Assembly (NCBI GenBank): GCA_900554565.1
Contig: USHX01000003.1
Location: forward strand, 15,017-79,016
Origin: an uncultured Clostridium sp.
Lineage (GTDB): Bacteria; Bacillota; Clostridia; TANB77; CAG-508
Reading direction: 5' to 3'
DNA: 64,000 nt
This document shows, in pieces, positions 38,346 to 47,257 of the stretch. The notes under the pieces are model-generated. The model did no database searches and had not been told where the DNA came from. It saw only the letters and a list, made by a program, of their open reading frames with translations. A program made the translations under genes and the position numbers. How positions within the stretch are numbered: the first letter of the stretch is position 1; the number at the start of each line of letters is the position of its first letter.

Positions 38346-39663
38346 TTATGCCGTTTCTTTTTGTTTTCTATTTGGTGTTTGTCTTTTTACTTTTTTATCA
38401 CCATCTTTAATTTCTCCCATTATAGTTTTAGGTCCTGCATTATTTACAACCGTGTCTTTTGTTATAATACATTTTTCTATTTCTGGGTTTGATGGTATGT
38501 CAAACATAATATCTCTCATTATTTCTTCAATTATAGAACGTAATCCTCTGGCACCTGTTTTTCTTTCTATTGCTTTTTCTACAATTGCTTCTAAAGCTTC
38601 TTTTTCAAACACTAATTCTACTCCATCAATTTCAAATAATTTTTGATATTGTTTTACTAAGGAATTTTTTGGTTCAACTAATATTTGTATTAGTGCTTCT
38701 TTGTCTAAATCTTTTAATGTTGCTATTATTGGTAATCTTCCTATAAATTCAGGAATTAATCCAAATTTCAATAAGTCTTGTGGTAGCAATTCTTTAAACA
38801 CTTCATATTGTTCAATGTCTTTTTTAGTTTTTACTTGTTTTCCAAATCCTATTGCTTTTTCACCTGTTCTATCTCTTATTATATTTTCTAATCCTTCAAA
38901 TGCTCCACCACATATTATTAATATGTTTTCTGTATTTATTTGTAACATTTCTTGGTTAGGATGTTTTCTTCCTCCTTGTGGTGGTACAGAAGCAACTGTT
39001 CCCTCGATTATTTTTAGTAAAGCTTGTTGTACTCCCTCTCCACTTACATCTCTTGTTATAGAAGGATTTTCAGATTTTCTTGTTATCTTATCTATTTCAT
39101 CTATATATATAATTCCTTTTTCTGCTTTTTGAATATCTCCATCTGCTGCTTGAATTAATTTTAATAAGATATTTTCAACATCTTCACCAACATATCCTGC
39201 TTCTGTTAATGTTGTTGCATCTGCTATTGCAAATGGTACATTTAGTATTTTAGCTAATGTTTTTGCAAGTAGTGTTTTTCCACAACCTGTTGGCCCTAAT
39301 AATAAGATATTACTTTTTTGAATTTCTACATCATCATCTTTTGCATATTCTTCATGTGCAATTCTTTTATAATGATTGTATACTGCAACAGATAATGTTT
39401 TTTTAGCTTCATCTTGACCTATTACATAGTCATCTAAGATTTGTTTTATTTCTTTTGGACTTGGTATATTATCTAATTCGTTTAATTCGTATCCTACTTT
39501 TTCTTCATCATATAATTCTGCTTCTATTATGCTTTCACATAATTCAACACATTCATCACAAATATATACACCTGGTCCGTGCTACAATTTTTCTTACATT
39601 TTCTTGTGCTTTCCCACAAAATGAACATCTTACAGATTTTGGGGTTGTATCATTTTTTGCCAT
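38346..39663 (-). CDS. clpX: ClpX unfoldase, one +1 shift at CGG near the N-terminus
   Basis: ATPase subunit of ClpXP. From ATG 39663 the product begins [20 protein letters not shown], the zinc-binding domain. Codon 29 is CGG A (39577-39579): frame zero stops after 35 residues. Dropping C gives [19 protein letters not shown], the second half of the zinc finger, and a 438-residue protein. Walker [15 protein letters not shown], Walker [11 protein letters not shown] and the C-terminal domain with [14 protein letters not shown] are present, so all key motifs lie after the shift. ClpP is directly upstream; the gene is followed by a terminator. Confidence 0.93.
39576..39579 (-). other. +1 recoding site CGG-A in clpX
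   Basis: Codon context GCA CGG A, codon 29. GGA reading restores AGPGVYIC, one of the best-conserved stretches of ClpX. Confidence 0.9.
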
Positions 39664-39715
39664 ATATTTATTACATAGAATGTATATTTATTCTATGCAC
39701 TCCTTTCTTTATTTT

Positions 39716-40321
39716 TTATTTTCTTTTGTCCATTATTCCATCTATTAATCCATATTTTAAAGCTTCTTCAGCTGTCATGTAATTGTCTCTTTCAGTGTCC
39801 TTTTCAATTGTCTCTATGTTTTGGCCTGTTCTTTCACTTAAGAATTTATTTAATTTTTCTCTTGTTTTTACTAAGTGATCTGCATGAATTTTTACTTCTG
39901 TTGCTTGGCCTGATATTCCGCCACCACCAATTAATGGTTGATGAATTAATATTTCTGCATTTGGAGTTGCAAATCTTTTTCCTTTTTCTCCAGCTGCTAA
40001 TAATGCTGCTCCCATGCTTGCTGCCATTCCTATACATATTGTTGATACTGGGCATGAGATATAGTTCATTGTATCTATAATTCCCATTCCGTCTGTTATT
40101 GATCCTCCTGGTGAATTGATATATAAACTTATTTCTTTATCAGGATCTTCTGATTCTAAGAATAATAATTGAGCTATTACTAAACTTGCTGTTGTTGGGT
40201 TTACATCTTCTCCTAAAAATATTATTCTATCTTTTAATAATCTTGAGAAAATATCATAAGATCTTTCCCCTTTGCTTGTTTGTTCTACAACATATGGTAC
40301 TAAACTATTTTTTTCTAACAT
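39716..40321 (-). CDS. clpP: ATP-dependent Clp protease proteolytic subunit
   Basis: 201 residues. Serine peptidase of ClpXP and ClpCP. Catalytic Ser in [14 protein letters not shown] (about 100), His in [16 protein letters not shown] (about 125) and Asp in [12 protein letters not shown] (about 174). The N-terminal [20 protein letters not shown] is typical. GGAGG before ATG. The order tig, clpP, clpX is common in Bacillota, here with a terminator between tig and clpP and about 50 bases between clpP and clpX. Confidence 0.98.
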   Translation of the reverse strand: MLEKNSLVPYVVEQTSKGERSYDIFSRLLKDRIIFLGEDVNPTTASLVIAQLLFLESEDPDKEISLYINSPGGSITDGMGIIDTMNYISCPVSTICIGMAASMGAALLAAGEKGKRFATPNAEILIHQPLIGGGGISGQATEVKIHADHLVKTREKLNKFLSERTGQNIETIEKDTERDNYMTAEEALKYGLIDGIMDKRK

Positions 40322-40377
40322 ATTTTTTCCTCCTTTGATTAACTTTTATAATTATATATAAAATATGTACTTAATTG

Positions 40378-40428
40378 CAAAAAAGCTGGGGATAAAATTT
40401 AACTTTTCAAACTTTCTCCCCATGCTTT
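40378..40428 (-). terminator. terminator of tig
   Basis: Stem of 40382-40392 with 40417-40428 (one mismatch), T run on the minus strand. It separates tig from clpP. Confidence 0.75.
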
Positions 40429-40433
40429 TTATT

Positions 40434-41720
40434 CTATTTTATTTTTGCATTTTTTACTAAGAAATCTATAGCTTTTTCTGATGCTAATCCTTCTTTTATG
40501 TAATTTCTTACATTTTCATTTTTTAGGAATTCTTCATCATTTTCTTTTCCATAATTCTTAGCCATTTCTTTCATTTTTTCATCAATTTCTTTATCTGTTG
40601 CTTCTATTTTTTCTGCTTTTATTACTGCTTCTAATGCTAATCTTGACTTAATTCCATTTATTGCTTGAGGTTCATATTCTTTTCTCATATCTTCCATTGT
40701 TTTTCCCATCATTTGAAGATATTGTTCTAGTTTTAATCCTTGATATGATAGTCGTTGTTCAATATCTCTTAACATGTTGTCTATTTCCATTTCTACCATT
40801 CCTGATGGAATTTGAACTTTTACATTTTCGCATAATGCTTTTACTACTGCTTCTTGTGTTTCATATTTTGCTCTTTCTTCATTTTGTTTTTCTTGTTTTG
40901 CTTTGATATCTGCTTTTAGTTCTTCTAATGTATCAAATTCACTTACGTCTTTAGCGAATTCGTCATCTAATTCTGGTAATTCTTTTTTCTTTATTTCATG
41001 TACTTTTACTTTGAATACAGCATCTTTTCCAGCTAAATCTTTTGAGAAGTATTCTTCTGGGAATTTTACTACAACATCTTTTTCTTCATCAATTTTCATT
41101 CCAATTATTTGGTCTTCAAATCCTGGGATGAATGTGTTGCTTCCTATTTCTAAGTCATGATTTTCTGCTTTTCCACCTTCAAAAGCTTTTCCATCTACAA
41201 ATCCTTCAAAATCGATTGTTGCGATGTCTCCATTTTCTACTGGTCTGTCTTCAATTGAGATTAGTCTTGAGTTATGTTCTTGCATATGTCCTAATTCATG
41301 GTTTATGTCTTCATCTGTTACATTATACTCAACTTTTTCTATTTCTATACCTTTATATTTTGAAACTTCTGCTTCTGGTTTTGTTTGCATTATTGCTGAG
41401 AATTTTAAGTCTTTTCCTTTTTCTATTTGTTCTACTTCGATGTCAGGTCTACTTACAACTTCTAATTTATTTTCTTTAACTGCTTCATCTAATGCTTCTC
41501 CAGCTACTTCATTGAATGCATCTTCATAGAAAATTTCTTTTCCATAGTATTTTTCTACTATTTGCATTGGTGCTTTTCCTTTTCTGAATCCAGGAATATT
41601 AAAATATTTTGCACTTTTGAAATATACTTTTTTTATAGCTTCATCAAATTTTGCAGCCTCTACTGTTATTTCTAATTTGATTTCATTTGCGTTTTTTGTT
41701 TTTTCTACTTTACAATTCAT
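40434..41720 (-). CDS. tig: trigger factor
   Basis: 428 residues from MNCKVEKTKNANEIKLE (GGATTG upstream). Ribosome-bound chaperone with three domains: N-terminal ribosome-binding (FNIPGFRKGKAPMQIVEKYYG), FKBP-type PPIase (GDIATIDFEGFVDGKAFEGG ... NTFIPGFEDQIIGMKIDEEK) and C-terminal helical cage (LCENVKVQIPSGMVEMEID). Length is standard. A slightly longer TTG start is possible but has no clear ribosome site. Confidence 0.97.
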   Translation of the reverse strand: MNCKVEKTKNANEIKLEITVEAAKFDEAIKKVYFKSAKYFNIPGFRKGKAPMQIVEKYYGKEIFYEDAFNEVAGEALDEAVKENKLEVVSRPDIEVEQIEKGKDLKFSAIMQTKPEAEVSKYKGIEIEKVEYNVTDEDINHELGHMQEHNSRLISIEDRPVENGDIATIDFEGFVDGKAFEGGKAENHDLEIGSNTFIPGFEDQIIGMKIDEEKDVVVKFPEEYFSKDLAGKDAVFKVKVHEIKKKELPELDDEFAKDVSEFDTLEELKADIKAKQEKQNEERAKYETQEAVVKALCENVKVQIPSGMVEMEIDNMLRDIEQRLSYQGLKLEQYLQMMGKTMEDMRKEYEPQAINGIKSRLALEAVIKAEKIEATDKEIDEKMKEMAKNYGKENDEEFLKNENVRNYIKEGLASEKAIDFLVKNAKIK

Positions 41721-41896
41721 TTTCTTCAATCCTTTCTTTTATTCCTAAGCCTAATTATTATACCACATTTTTCCCAATTTGCAAGGAATTTTTAATATTT
41801 TCGCGAATTTTTCAAAAAATACTTGTTTTTTTATATTATTTGTGTTAAACTTATCAATAGTCAGTTTATTAAGATTTTTAGGAGGTGCAATAGATT

Positions 41897-42094
41897 ATGG
41901 CAAAATGTGCAATTTGTGAAAAACAAGCTAGTCATGGAAATAAACTTAGCATTACTCGTTCACATATAAGTAAAAGATCACCACGTACATGGAAACCAAA
42001 CTTAAGAAGTGTTAAAGCAGAAGTTAATGGTGAAGTTAAAAGAATTAGTGTATGTGCTAAATGTTTAAGAGATGGAAAAGTAAAAAGAGCTTAA
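41897..42094 (+). CDS. rpmB: 50S ribosomal protein L28
   Basis: 65 residues. MAKCAICEKQASHGNKLSIT, the zinc-type Cys pair CAIC ... CAKC, SHISKRSPRTWKPNLRSVK and CLRDGKVKRA match L28 with the two CxxC motifs. AGGAGGTG precedes ATG. It stands alone on the plus strand, divergent from tig. Confidence 0.98.
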   Translation: MAKCAICEKQASHGNKLSITRSHISKRSPRTWKPNLRSVKAEVNGEVKRISVCAKCLRDGKVKRA

Positions 42095-42111
42095 TTACAG
42101 CTCTTTTTTTG
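42085..42111 (+). terminator. terminator of rpmB
   Basis: AAGAGCT (42085-42091) pairs with AGCTCTT (42099-42105), then T7. The stop codon lies between the arms. Confidence 0.85.
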
Positions 42112-42120
42112 TTATAGAAA

Positions 42121-42399
42121 TTAATAAATTTCTATATTAGTTCCTTCTTTTACAATAATCAATATTGTTCCATTATTTACTTTTAATACTCTTAATTTGT
42201 GTTGAATTAATTCTTTTACGAATTCATCTGTTTCTATTGCAAAATTGTATCTTATTATGTTTTTGCAATCCTCAAAATTTTTTAAAGGTGCTACCACATA
42301 GCCCATATGTGAAGGGCTAAGCGAAACTGCACAACTTTCTTCTAAGTGTGCTTCAATCTCCTTTGCCAACATTTTTTCATTAAAATTTTGTTCCTTCAT
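42121..42399 (-). CDS. unknown 92-residue protein
   Basis: Not recognised. Acidic N-terminal half (MKEQNFNEKMLAKEIEAHLE) followed by a mixed alpha/beta core: CAVSLSPSHMGYVVAPLKNF, then CKNIIRYNFAIETDEFVKEL and a final strand VNNGTILIIVKEGTNIEIY. Two Cys. AGGAGG lies 11 bases before ATG. A consensus-type promoter at 42473-42501 and a hairpin at the 5' end of the transcript (GTTAC-ATAATA-GTAAC) precede it. Single-gene unit. Confidence 0.7.
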   Translation of the reverse strand: MKEQNFNEKMLAKEIEAHLEESCAVSLSPSHMGYVVAPLKNFEDCKNIIRYNFAIETDEFVKELIQHKLRVLKVNNGTILIIVKEGTNIEIY

Positions 42400-42472
42400 T
42401 CTGTCTAACTCCTCCTACTTGTTTTATTCTGTAAAAAAAGAAACTTTTTGTTACTATTATGTAACCTCTTAC

Positions 42473-42501
42473 ATTATACCACTTTTAAGTATTTAATTCA
42501 A
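42473..42501 (-). promoter_or_regulatory. sigma-A-like promoter of the 92-residue gene
   Basis: Minus strand TTGAAT (42496-42501), 17 bases, TATAAT (42473-42478), followed by a hairpin that starts at about the transcript's 5' end. Confidence 0.7.
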
Positions 42502-42502
42502 C

Positions 42503-42577
42503 TTATTCTTTAATTCCAAAAATCAACTTAACAAATCCTCTTAAAAATTTTGGAACTTTTTTTACCACTATTGTCAT
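42503..42577 (-). CDS. spoVM: stage V sporulation protein M
   Basis: A 24-residue amphipathic peptide, MTIVVKKVPKFLRGFVKLIF plus GIKE, that resembles SpoVM of Bacillus (Kx-PKFLxGxVR pattern). SpoVM sits on the curved forespore membrane and anchors the SpoIVA coat base. Too short for the usual ORF cut-off. GGGAGG lies 9 bases before ATG, and the TAA falls in a normal frame. It comes 22 bases after a small membrane-protein gene, so both may share one transcript. The match rests on the PKFLxG core and length. Confidence 0.85.
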   Translation of the reverse strand: MTIVVKKVPKFLRGFVKLIFGIKE

Positions 42578-42599
42578 TATATGTATCCTCCCTTCATTT

Positions 42600-42749
42600 C
42601 TAACATGCAAGCCACATAAGGCCAACACATACAACTGCCACTCCAATTATAAATAGCCAACCTGTAATTGGAAGTAATAACACTAATAAAATTCCAAGTC
42701 CTAAGCCAATTAAGCATACGGCTAAAGTTTTTCTAAATAAATGTATCAT
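42600..42749 (-). CDS. small two-segment membrane protein upstream of spoVM
   Basis: 49 residues: MIHLFRKTLAVCLIGLGLGI, then a second hydrophobic segment (GWLFIIGVAVVCVGLMWLAC). GGAGG 7 bases before ATG. Two membrane spans joined by a short LLLPIT-type loop. It precedes spoVM by 22 bases. Similar tiny proteins with a VLLPxxGWLLIIG pattern occur near sporulation genes in Clostridia; I know no function. Confidence 0.7.
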   Translation of the reverse strand: MIHLFRKTLAVCLIGLGLGILLVLLLPITGWLFIIGVAVVCVGLMWLAC

Positions 42750-42834
42750 TTTATTACCTCCACTGTTTTTGTATATTATATTGTTTTTTATAATTATTTG
42801 TTCCTTTTTATGACAATTATTACTTTTACAATAT

Positions 42835-42863
42835 TTGACTTTAATATATTTTTACTATAAAAT
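42835..42863 (+). promoter_or_regulatory. sigma-A-like promoter of nth
   Basis: TTGACT (42835-42840), 17 bases, TAAAAT (42858-42863), 35 bases before ATG. Confidence 0.6.
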
Positions 42864-42897
42864 GCTTTATATAATTTGAAAAAAGGAATGATTTTAG

Positions 42898-43542
42898 ATG
42901 AAAAAAGCTGATGCAATAAAATTTGTTGAATTATTAAAAGCAACTTATCCTGATGCTACATGTAGTCTTGATTTTACAACGCCTTTTCAGTTAGTTGTAG
43001 CTGTAATGCTTTCTGCACAATGCACTGATGAAAGAGTAAATAAGACTACTCCTGCATTGTTTGAAAGATGTAAAACTATTGAAGACTTTGCTAATATTGA
43101 TATTTCGGAATTAGAAGAAATAATACACCCTTGTGGTTTTTACAAAAATAAGGCTAAAAATATTAAACTTTGTGCTAAACAAGTACTTGAAAATTTTAAT
43201 GGTATTGTTCCTCAAACTATGGACAAACTTCTTTCTCTTGCCGGAGTTGGAAGAAAAAGTGCAAATGTTATTTTATTAGAAGTTTTCGGTATTGCTGAAG
43301 GTGTGGCTGTGGATACTCATGCTAAGAGAATTTCAAATTTAGTTGGACTTTCTAAAGAATCTGAACCTGAAAAAATTGAAAAAGATTTAGTAAAATTATT
43401 TCCTAAAGAATATTTAAAAGATTTGAATCATTTACTTATGTGGCATGGTAGAAATACTTGTATAGCTAGGAAACCCAAATGTGATAATTGCACTGTAAAA
43501 GCCTTTTGCAATTATTACAAAAATACATACCTAAAAAAATAG
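42898..43542 (+). CDS. nth: endonuclease III
   Basis: 214 residues. DNA glycosylase/AP lyase for oxidised pyrimidines. PFQLVVAVMLSAQCTDERVN (N-terminal core), helix-hairpin-helix LAGVGRKSANVILLEVFG with catalytic Lys near 120, catalytic Asp in AVDTHAKRISN, and a 4Fe-4S cluster at the end: C-x6-C-x2-C-x5-C in CIARKPKCDNCTVKAFC. Plus strand, monocistronic. Confidence 0.97.
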   Translation: MKKADAIKFVELLKATYPDATCSLDFTTPFQLVVAVMLSAQCTDERVNKTTPALFERCKTIEDFANIDISELEEIIHPCGFYKNKAKNIKLCAKQVLENFNGIVPQTMDKLLSLAGVGRKSANVILLEVFGIAEGVAVDTHAKRISNLVGLSKESEPEKIEKDLVKLFPKEYLKDLNHLLMWHGRNTCIARKPKCDNCTVKAFCNYYKNTYLKK

Positions 43543-43570
43543 AAGATACTATTTAATATCTTCTATTTTT
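43535..43570. terminator. bidirectional terminator between nth and the 112-residue gene
   Basis: Perfect 14-bp stem (43535-43548 with 43557-43570) with T on both strands. Confidence 0.85.
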
Positions 43571-43887
43571 GCAAATTCACTTAAATGTGCTACATTTTGA
43601 ACACATTCAATGGAAACGAAGCAATTAACTTTATTGCCAATATGGTTGATTATTATTGGGCAATCTACTCCATTGCACTTAACTTTAGTGCTTGATAATT
43701 CCCAATCATCCGGCATTTTTACATCTCTTAAAGATTTAGCTCCATACACAAGTACTATAGTTCCTCTTCTTGTGTTCCCATTTGGGTTTCCAACTTTTAC
43801 TGCTCTAAATGTAAATTGGGGATTTTTCTCCTTATTCTTAGCTTTTAATGCTTCCGCAATATCTAAATACTTACTTCTTACTGCCAT
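43549..43887 (-). CDS. unknown 112-residue protein
   Basis: Start at MAVRSKYLDIAEALKAKNKE with AGGAGG 7 bases upstream. Predicted alpha/beta protein with two-Cys cluster CNGVDCPIIIN (about 75) and CFVSIECVQN (about 94), a spacing that could bind a metal or form disulfides. Basic N-terminal helix, then VKVGNPNGNTRRGTIVLVYG. Not recognised as a named family. Its own promoter and shared terminator make it a single-gene unit with a 5' hairpin (GAGCT-AAAA-AGCTC). Confidence 0.7.
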   Translation of the reverse strand: MAVRSKYLDIAEALKAKNKEKNPQFTFRAVKVGNPNGNTRRGTIVLVYGAKSLRDVKMPDDWELSSTKVKCNGVDCPIIINHIGNKVNCFVSIECVQNVAHLSEFAKIEDIK

Positions 43888-43944
43888 ATTCAATCCTCCT
43901 GTCTTATAGTAAGTTTTATGAGCTTTTTAGCTCCATACATTTAC

Positions 43945-43973
43945 ATTATACAATATACTACTTAAAAAAGCAA
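43945..43973 (-). promoter_or_regulatory. sigma-A-like promoter of the 112-residue gene
   Basis: Minus strand TTGCTT (43968-43973), 17 bases, TATAAT (43945-43950). The -35 overlaps the terminator of the next gene. Confidence 0.65.
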
Positions 43974-43996
43974 GTTTTATGTAAAACTTGCTTTTT
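43964..43996 (-). terminator. terminator of the bactofilin-like membrane protein
   Basis: AAAAAGCAAGTTTTA with TAAAACTTGCTTTTT, one short loop, T run on the minus strand. Confidence 0.85.
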
Positions 43997-44003
43997 ATCT
44001 TTC

Positions 44004-45209
44004 CTATTTATCTTTTTTATCAACTTTTTTTAGTTCTTTAGCTGATTTGTTTACATCAATAGGTAACACACTTTTTGTTATTATTCCTAAACCTAAAATT
44101 GAAGCCACAAGTTTAACAATAATTCCAACATAAGGAATTAAGCATATTAACCATAACACTGCACTAGAAACAATTAGCATACCGAAAATTCCGATATTTT
44201 TTTCTATTTTTAATTTATTACAAACTATATTGTTTGCAGCAATTACAAATACACTAGAACTAATACCAACTAAAGCAGCTAATAGCATTAATTCAATAAT
44301 AGCTATTTTAGAAGTAATACCAAGCATAGCTAGAATTACAAATGCAACAGTAGCTAAAACTGGAACTGATATTCCATATCCAAGTAAAGCTGGCACTTTC
44401 TTTGTAAGTAATGTATTTGTATTGTTTAAGAATTTAGGTGCTAACCATAAGCATAATAACCAAATTATTATAGCTGTTGCAATTGCTGTTCCTAATGATA
44501 ACATATAAGTTTTAACTCCATTAGAAGTTTTTGCATTAGCTGGTGTATATTTTGTTTCACCTGCTACCGCACCTTCTGGAATAGAAATTTCTTTACTTGC
44601 TCCATATTCAAAGTTTCCATTAACTATTCCTGTGCTTGAAACTACTCCTTCTTCTTGACCTTCTTGTGCTGTTGCAAATGTTATATTGTTAGATTGAACA
44701 AAAGCATTTCTTCCAACAGTTCCTTTTATATCTAAAGAATTTGAAGCAACTCTTATATCTCTATAGATATATCCATTTATTTGAACATCTTGTGCAGCTG
44801 CATATAAATCATATACTACACCTGAAACGTTAACAGTTTTAGCACAAGTAAACAAGTTGCTAAAAACATATCCTTGTTCACCAACATTTACAGTTTCTGC
44901 AAAAGCGAAAACATCTCCACCTATTTGTGAATTTATTGTAACAGATTTTGCAAAAACATAAAGATTTCCATCTACTATGTAATCAACTGTAACATCATCC
45001 CCTGAAAGGTAAACATCTCCTTTTTTCATATTTGTACTTGCATCTTCAACTGCATTTTCTTCTGTATTTTCACTTGTTACAACGGTTTCATCTTGTGTTG
45101 CAGAAGTTTCATCAGTTGATGTTTCATTTTCTGCTCTTACAACAGGAATTGTAAGAGATACAATCATTACAATCATTAGTGCAATGACTTTTAATTTGTT
45201 TCTCAACAT
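44004..45209 (-). CDS. secreted beta-helix/bactofilin-like membrane protein
   Basis: 401 residues from MLRNKLKVIALMIVMIVSLT (signal peptide to about 30, AGGAGGG upstream). An acidic linker (30-65) is followed by a repeated strand pattern (DVYLSGDDVTVDYIVDGNLY, VFAFAETVNV, VFSNLFTCAKTVNV, DLYAAAQDVQINGYI) like a bactofilin or right-handed beta helix, then four or five membrane segments at the C-terminus (about 245-385). So the beta layer would sit outside, held by a membrane domain. A consensus-type promoter at 45241-45269 and a terminator are present. Likely a cell-envelope organiser; exact role unknown. Confidence 0.72.
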   Translation of the reverse strand: MLRNKLKVIALMIVMIVSLTIPVVRAENETSTDETSATQDETVVTSENTEENAVEDASTNMKKGDVYLSGDDVTVDYIVDGNLYVFAKSVTINSQIGGDVFAFAETVNVGEQGYVFSNLFTCAKTVNVSGVVYDLYAAAQDVQINGYIYRDIRVASNSLDIKGTVGRNAFVQSNNITFATAQEGQEEGVVSSTGIVNGNFEYGASKEISIPEGAVAGETKYTPANAKTSNGVKTYMLSLGTAIATAIIIWLLCLWLAPKFLNNTNTLLTKKVPALLGYGISVPVLATVAFVILAMLGITSKIAIIELMLLAALVGISSSVFVIAANNIVCNKLKIEKNIGIFGMLIVSSAVLWLICLIPYVGIIVKLVASILGLGIITKSVLPIDVNKSAKELKKVDKKDK

Positions 45210-45240
45210 TGAAATCCCTCCTAAAATATTTATATGTAAA

Positions 45241-45269
45241 AATATATATCTTAAATTAAAATTTGTCAA
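45241..45269 (-). promoter_or_regulatory. sigma-A-like promoter of the bactofilin-like gene
   Basis: Minus strand TTGACA (45264-45269), 17 bases, TATATT (45241-45246). Confidence 0.65.
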
Positions 45270-45347
45270 TAAAAAATAAGATGATTACAATTATTTTTTC
45301 ATACTTAAATAATTTTAGCAATATTCTGAAATCAGATTACATAATAC

Positions 45348-45376
45348 TTGCTTTTTTCAGTAATATAGTGTATAAT
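45348..45376 (+). promoter_or_regulatory. sigma-A-like promoter of the 88-residue gene
   Basis: TTGCTT (45348-45353), 17 bases, TATAAT (45371-45376), the same -35/-10 pair as the promoter at 43945-43973. Confidence 0.7.
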
Positions 45377-45428
45377 ATAAGTGTAGGCAAAAATGCTTAT
45401 TTAATTGCTATTACAGGAGGATATAAAC

Positions 45429-45695
45429 ATGACAGAAAATTTTACAGCAATGAACGAAAGATTGTTAAAAAGATTGAGAAAGGAAAATCCAGGGGTAAAT
45501 ATTAATTTGAAAAAAAATCAATTTCATATTTTTGGAGATATTTCCAGAAGTAGATTAGTTTTACCAAAGGGATTTTTCAAAGGTCCACAAGTAGAAGTTG
45601 ATGGAAACCCAGAATTTACCATCAGAACTTGTATAGATGAAACTCGTAGTGGACATAAGATTTACAAATCTTATGTATTGATTTTTAACAGATAG
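45429..45695 (+). CDS. unknown 88-residue basic protein
   Basis: Start at MTENFTAMNERLLKRLRKEN with AGGAGG upstream. A basic helical N-terminus and a beta-rich end: FHIFGDISRSRLVLPKGFFK, then TIRTCIDETRSGHKIYKSYV. One Cys. No similarity that I recognise. Monocistronic, on the plus strand between two minus-strand units. Confidence 0.7.
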   Translation: MTENFTAMNERLLKRLRKENPGVNINLKKNQFHIFGDISRSRLVLPKGFFKGPQVEVDGNPEFTIRTCIDETRSGHKIYKSYVLIFNR

Positions 45696-45696
45696 C

Positions 45697-45726
45697 AAAA
45701 TAGAAGGTACAATTACCTTCTATTTT
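45697..45726. terminator. bidirectional terminator between the 88-residue gene and rpe
   Basis: 13-bp stem (45697-45709 with 45714-45726) with a 4-base loop. The right arm overlaps the rpe stop. Confidence 0.8.
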
Positions 45727-46379
45727 TTTAATTCATCTATTATTGTTTTAAAATTATTTGCCATTAAAATCGCACTTCCAGAAACCAAAATATTAGCACC
45801 TGCATCTTTTACTTCTGGTGCAGTTCTTAAGTTAATTCCACCATCTACCTCTATATCTATTTCTATATTTTTTTCTGTTATATATTTTTTTAACTCTCTA
45901 ACTTTTTCAACAGTACTTTCTATTAATTTTTGTCCACCTTTACCTGGCTCTACTGTCATGATTAAACATGTGTGGATATATGGCAAAAACTCATATATCT
46001 CTTCTACTTTAGTATTTGGTTTTATTGCAAGTCCTACTTTACAATGATTGTCTTTTATGTATTTAATCACTTTATGTACTTCTTCTCTGTCTTTGCATGC
46101 CTCATAATGAAATGTAATTATATTTGGTTCTACAGCTAAAAAGTCATCTACTGCTGTTCTTACATCTTTTACCATTAAATGTACATCTTGTGGTAAATTT
46201 GATATTCTTTTAATATATTCTGCATATCCAAGCATTTTAGCATATGTGTTTTTTTCTACAAAATTTCCATCCATAACATCTATGTGGAAATAGTCCGTTT
46301 TTGCTGCCTCCAATTCAAAAAAAGTTGCTGATTCTTCCCCTTTTTTTACTGAAAGTATTGATGTTGAAACTTCTACCAT
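45720..46379 (-). CDS. rpe: ribulose-phosphate 3-epimerase
   Basis: 219 residues. Pentose-phosphate enzyme, TIM barrel. HIDVMDGNFV (metal-binding His/Asp near 35), FHYEAC, IMTVEPGKGGQ and IDIEVDGGINL are present. It overlaps the rsgA stop by 7 bases, so translation is probably coupled. The order prkC-rsgA-rpe is the normal Bacillota arrangement, with a DUF2442 gene inserted here. Confidence 0.97.
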   Translation of the reverse strand: MVEVSTSILSVKKGEESATFFELEAAKTDYFHIDVMDGNFVEKNTYAKMLGYAEYIKRISNLPQDVHLMVKDVRTAVDDFLAVEPNIITFHYEACKDREEVHKVIKYIKDNHCKVGLAIKPNTKVEEIYEFLPYIHTCLIMTVEPGKGGQKLIESTVEKVRELKKYITEKNIEIDIEVDGGINLRTAPEVKDAGANILVSGSAILMANNFKTIIDELKK

Positions 46380-47257
46380 TTTCTTCTCTCCTTAATTTGT
46401 TTTAATTCTTCATAGATTTTGCAAAATCTATCATATCTATCTTGTGAAATTTTGCCTTCCTGTATTGCTGTTTTTATCCCACATTTTTCTTCTTTTATAT
46501 GTGTACAACCAACAAACTCACAATTTTTTATGTGCTCTCTAAATTCTTTGAAATGTTTTTCTAGTTCATTGTATTCTATTTCTGAAATATCAAATGTGGA
46601 AAATCCTGGTGTATCTGCAATGTATGTATTTTGTTCTATCTCATATAATTTTATTGAGGTTGTTGTATTTTTCCCACGTTTATTTCTTTTGCTTATTTCT
46701 CCCTCTTGCGTAATTTCTCTATCAAATATTCCATTTATAAGTGTTGACTTTCCTACTCCAGAGTTTCCAGAAAAAGCATTTATATTGTTTTTTAATATTT
46801 TTATTAATGCATCTATTCCTTTTTTCTCTTTTGCTGTTGTTTCTATTACTGGATAACCTATTTTCTCATATATTGCTTTTATCTTTTTAACTTCTTCTTT
46901 TTGATCTAAATCTATTTTGTTTAGTACTATTACTGATTTTATTCCTAAAAATTCAGCAAATGCTAATTGCTTATCAAGCATTAGTAAGTCTGGCTTTGGA
47001 TGTTTGCTTGATAGTACAAATACTATTTGAGTTATATTTGCTAGTTTCGGCCTTTTTATATACACTTTTCTTGGTATTATTTTTTCTATTACTGCAATAT
47101 GTTTTTCTTTGTCTGTAATATCTATTTCTACATTATCTCCTACTACTGGTGTTTGATTTTCGTTTTTGAATTTTCCTCTTGCAGTTGCTTCATATATTTC
47201 TCCGTTTGCCTCTACTTTGTATAAATTTGATATATTTTCTATTATTTTTCCTATCAT
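46373..47257 (-). CDS. rsgA: ribosome small subunit biogenesis GTPase RsgA
   Basis: 294 residues. Circularly permuted GTPase that checks 30S maturation. OB-fold N-terminus (VGDNVEIDI), G4 NKIDL at about 118 before G1 GNSGVGKSTLING (about 170), DTPGFSTFDIS, and a C-terminal zinc motif CEFVGCTHIKEEKC. The ATG overlaps the stop of the upstream DUF2442 gene when that gene is read with its +1 shift (ATGA). Confidence 0.97.
   Translation of the reverse strand: MIGKIIENISNLYKVEANGEIYEATARGKFKNENQTPVVGDNVEIDITDKEKHIAVIEKIIPRKVYIKRPKLANITQIVFVLSSKHPKPDLLMLDKQLAFAEFLGIKSVIVLNKIDLDQKEEVKKIKAIYEKIGYPVIETTAKEKKGIDALIKILKNNINAFSGNSGVGKSTLINGIFDREITQEGEISKRNKRGKNTTTSIKLYEIEQNTYIADTPGFSTFDISEIEYNELEKHFKEFREHIKNCEFVGCTHIKEEKCGIKTAIQEGKISQDRYDRFCKIYEELKQIKERRKW

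Noticed and set aside
46373..47257. Recoded UGA
   Set aside because: TGA acts as a normal stop (for example in the shifted DUF2442 gene), and no gene needs read-through at TGA.
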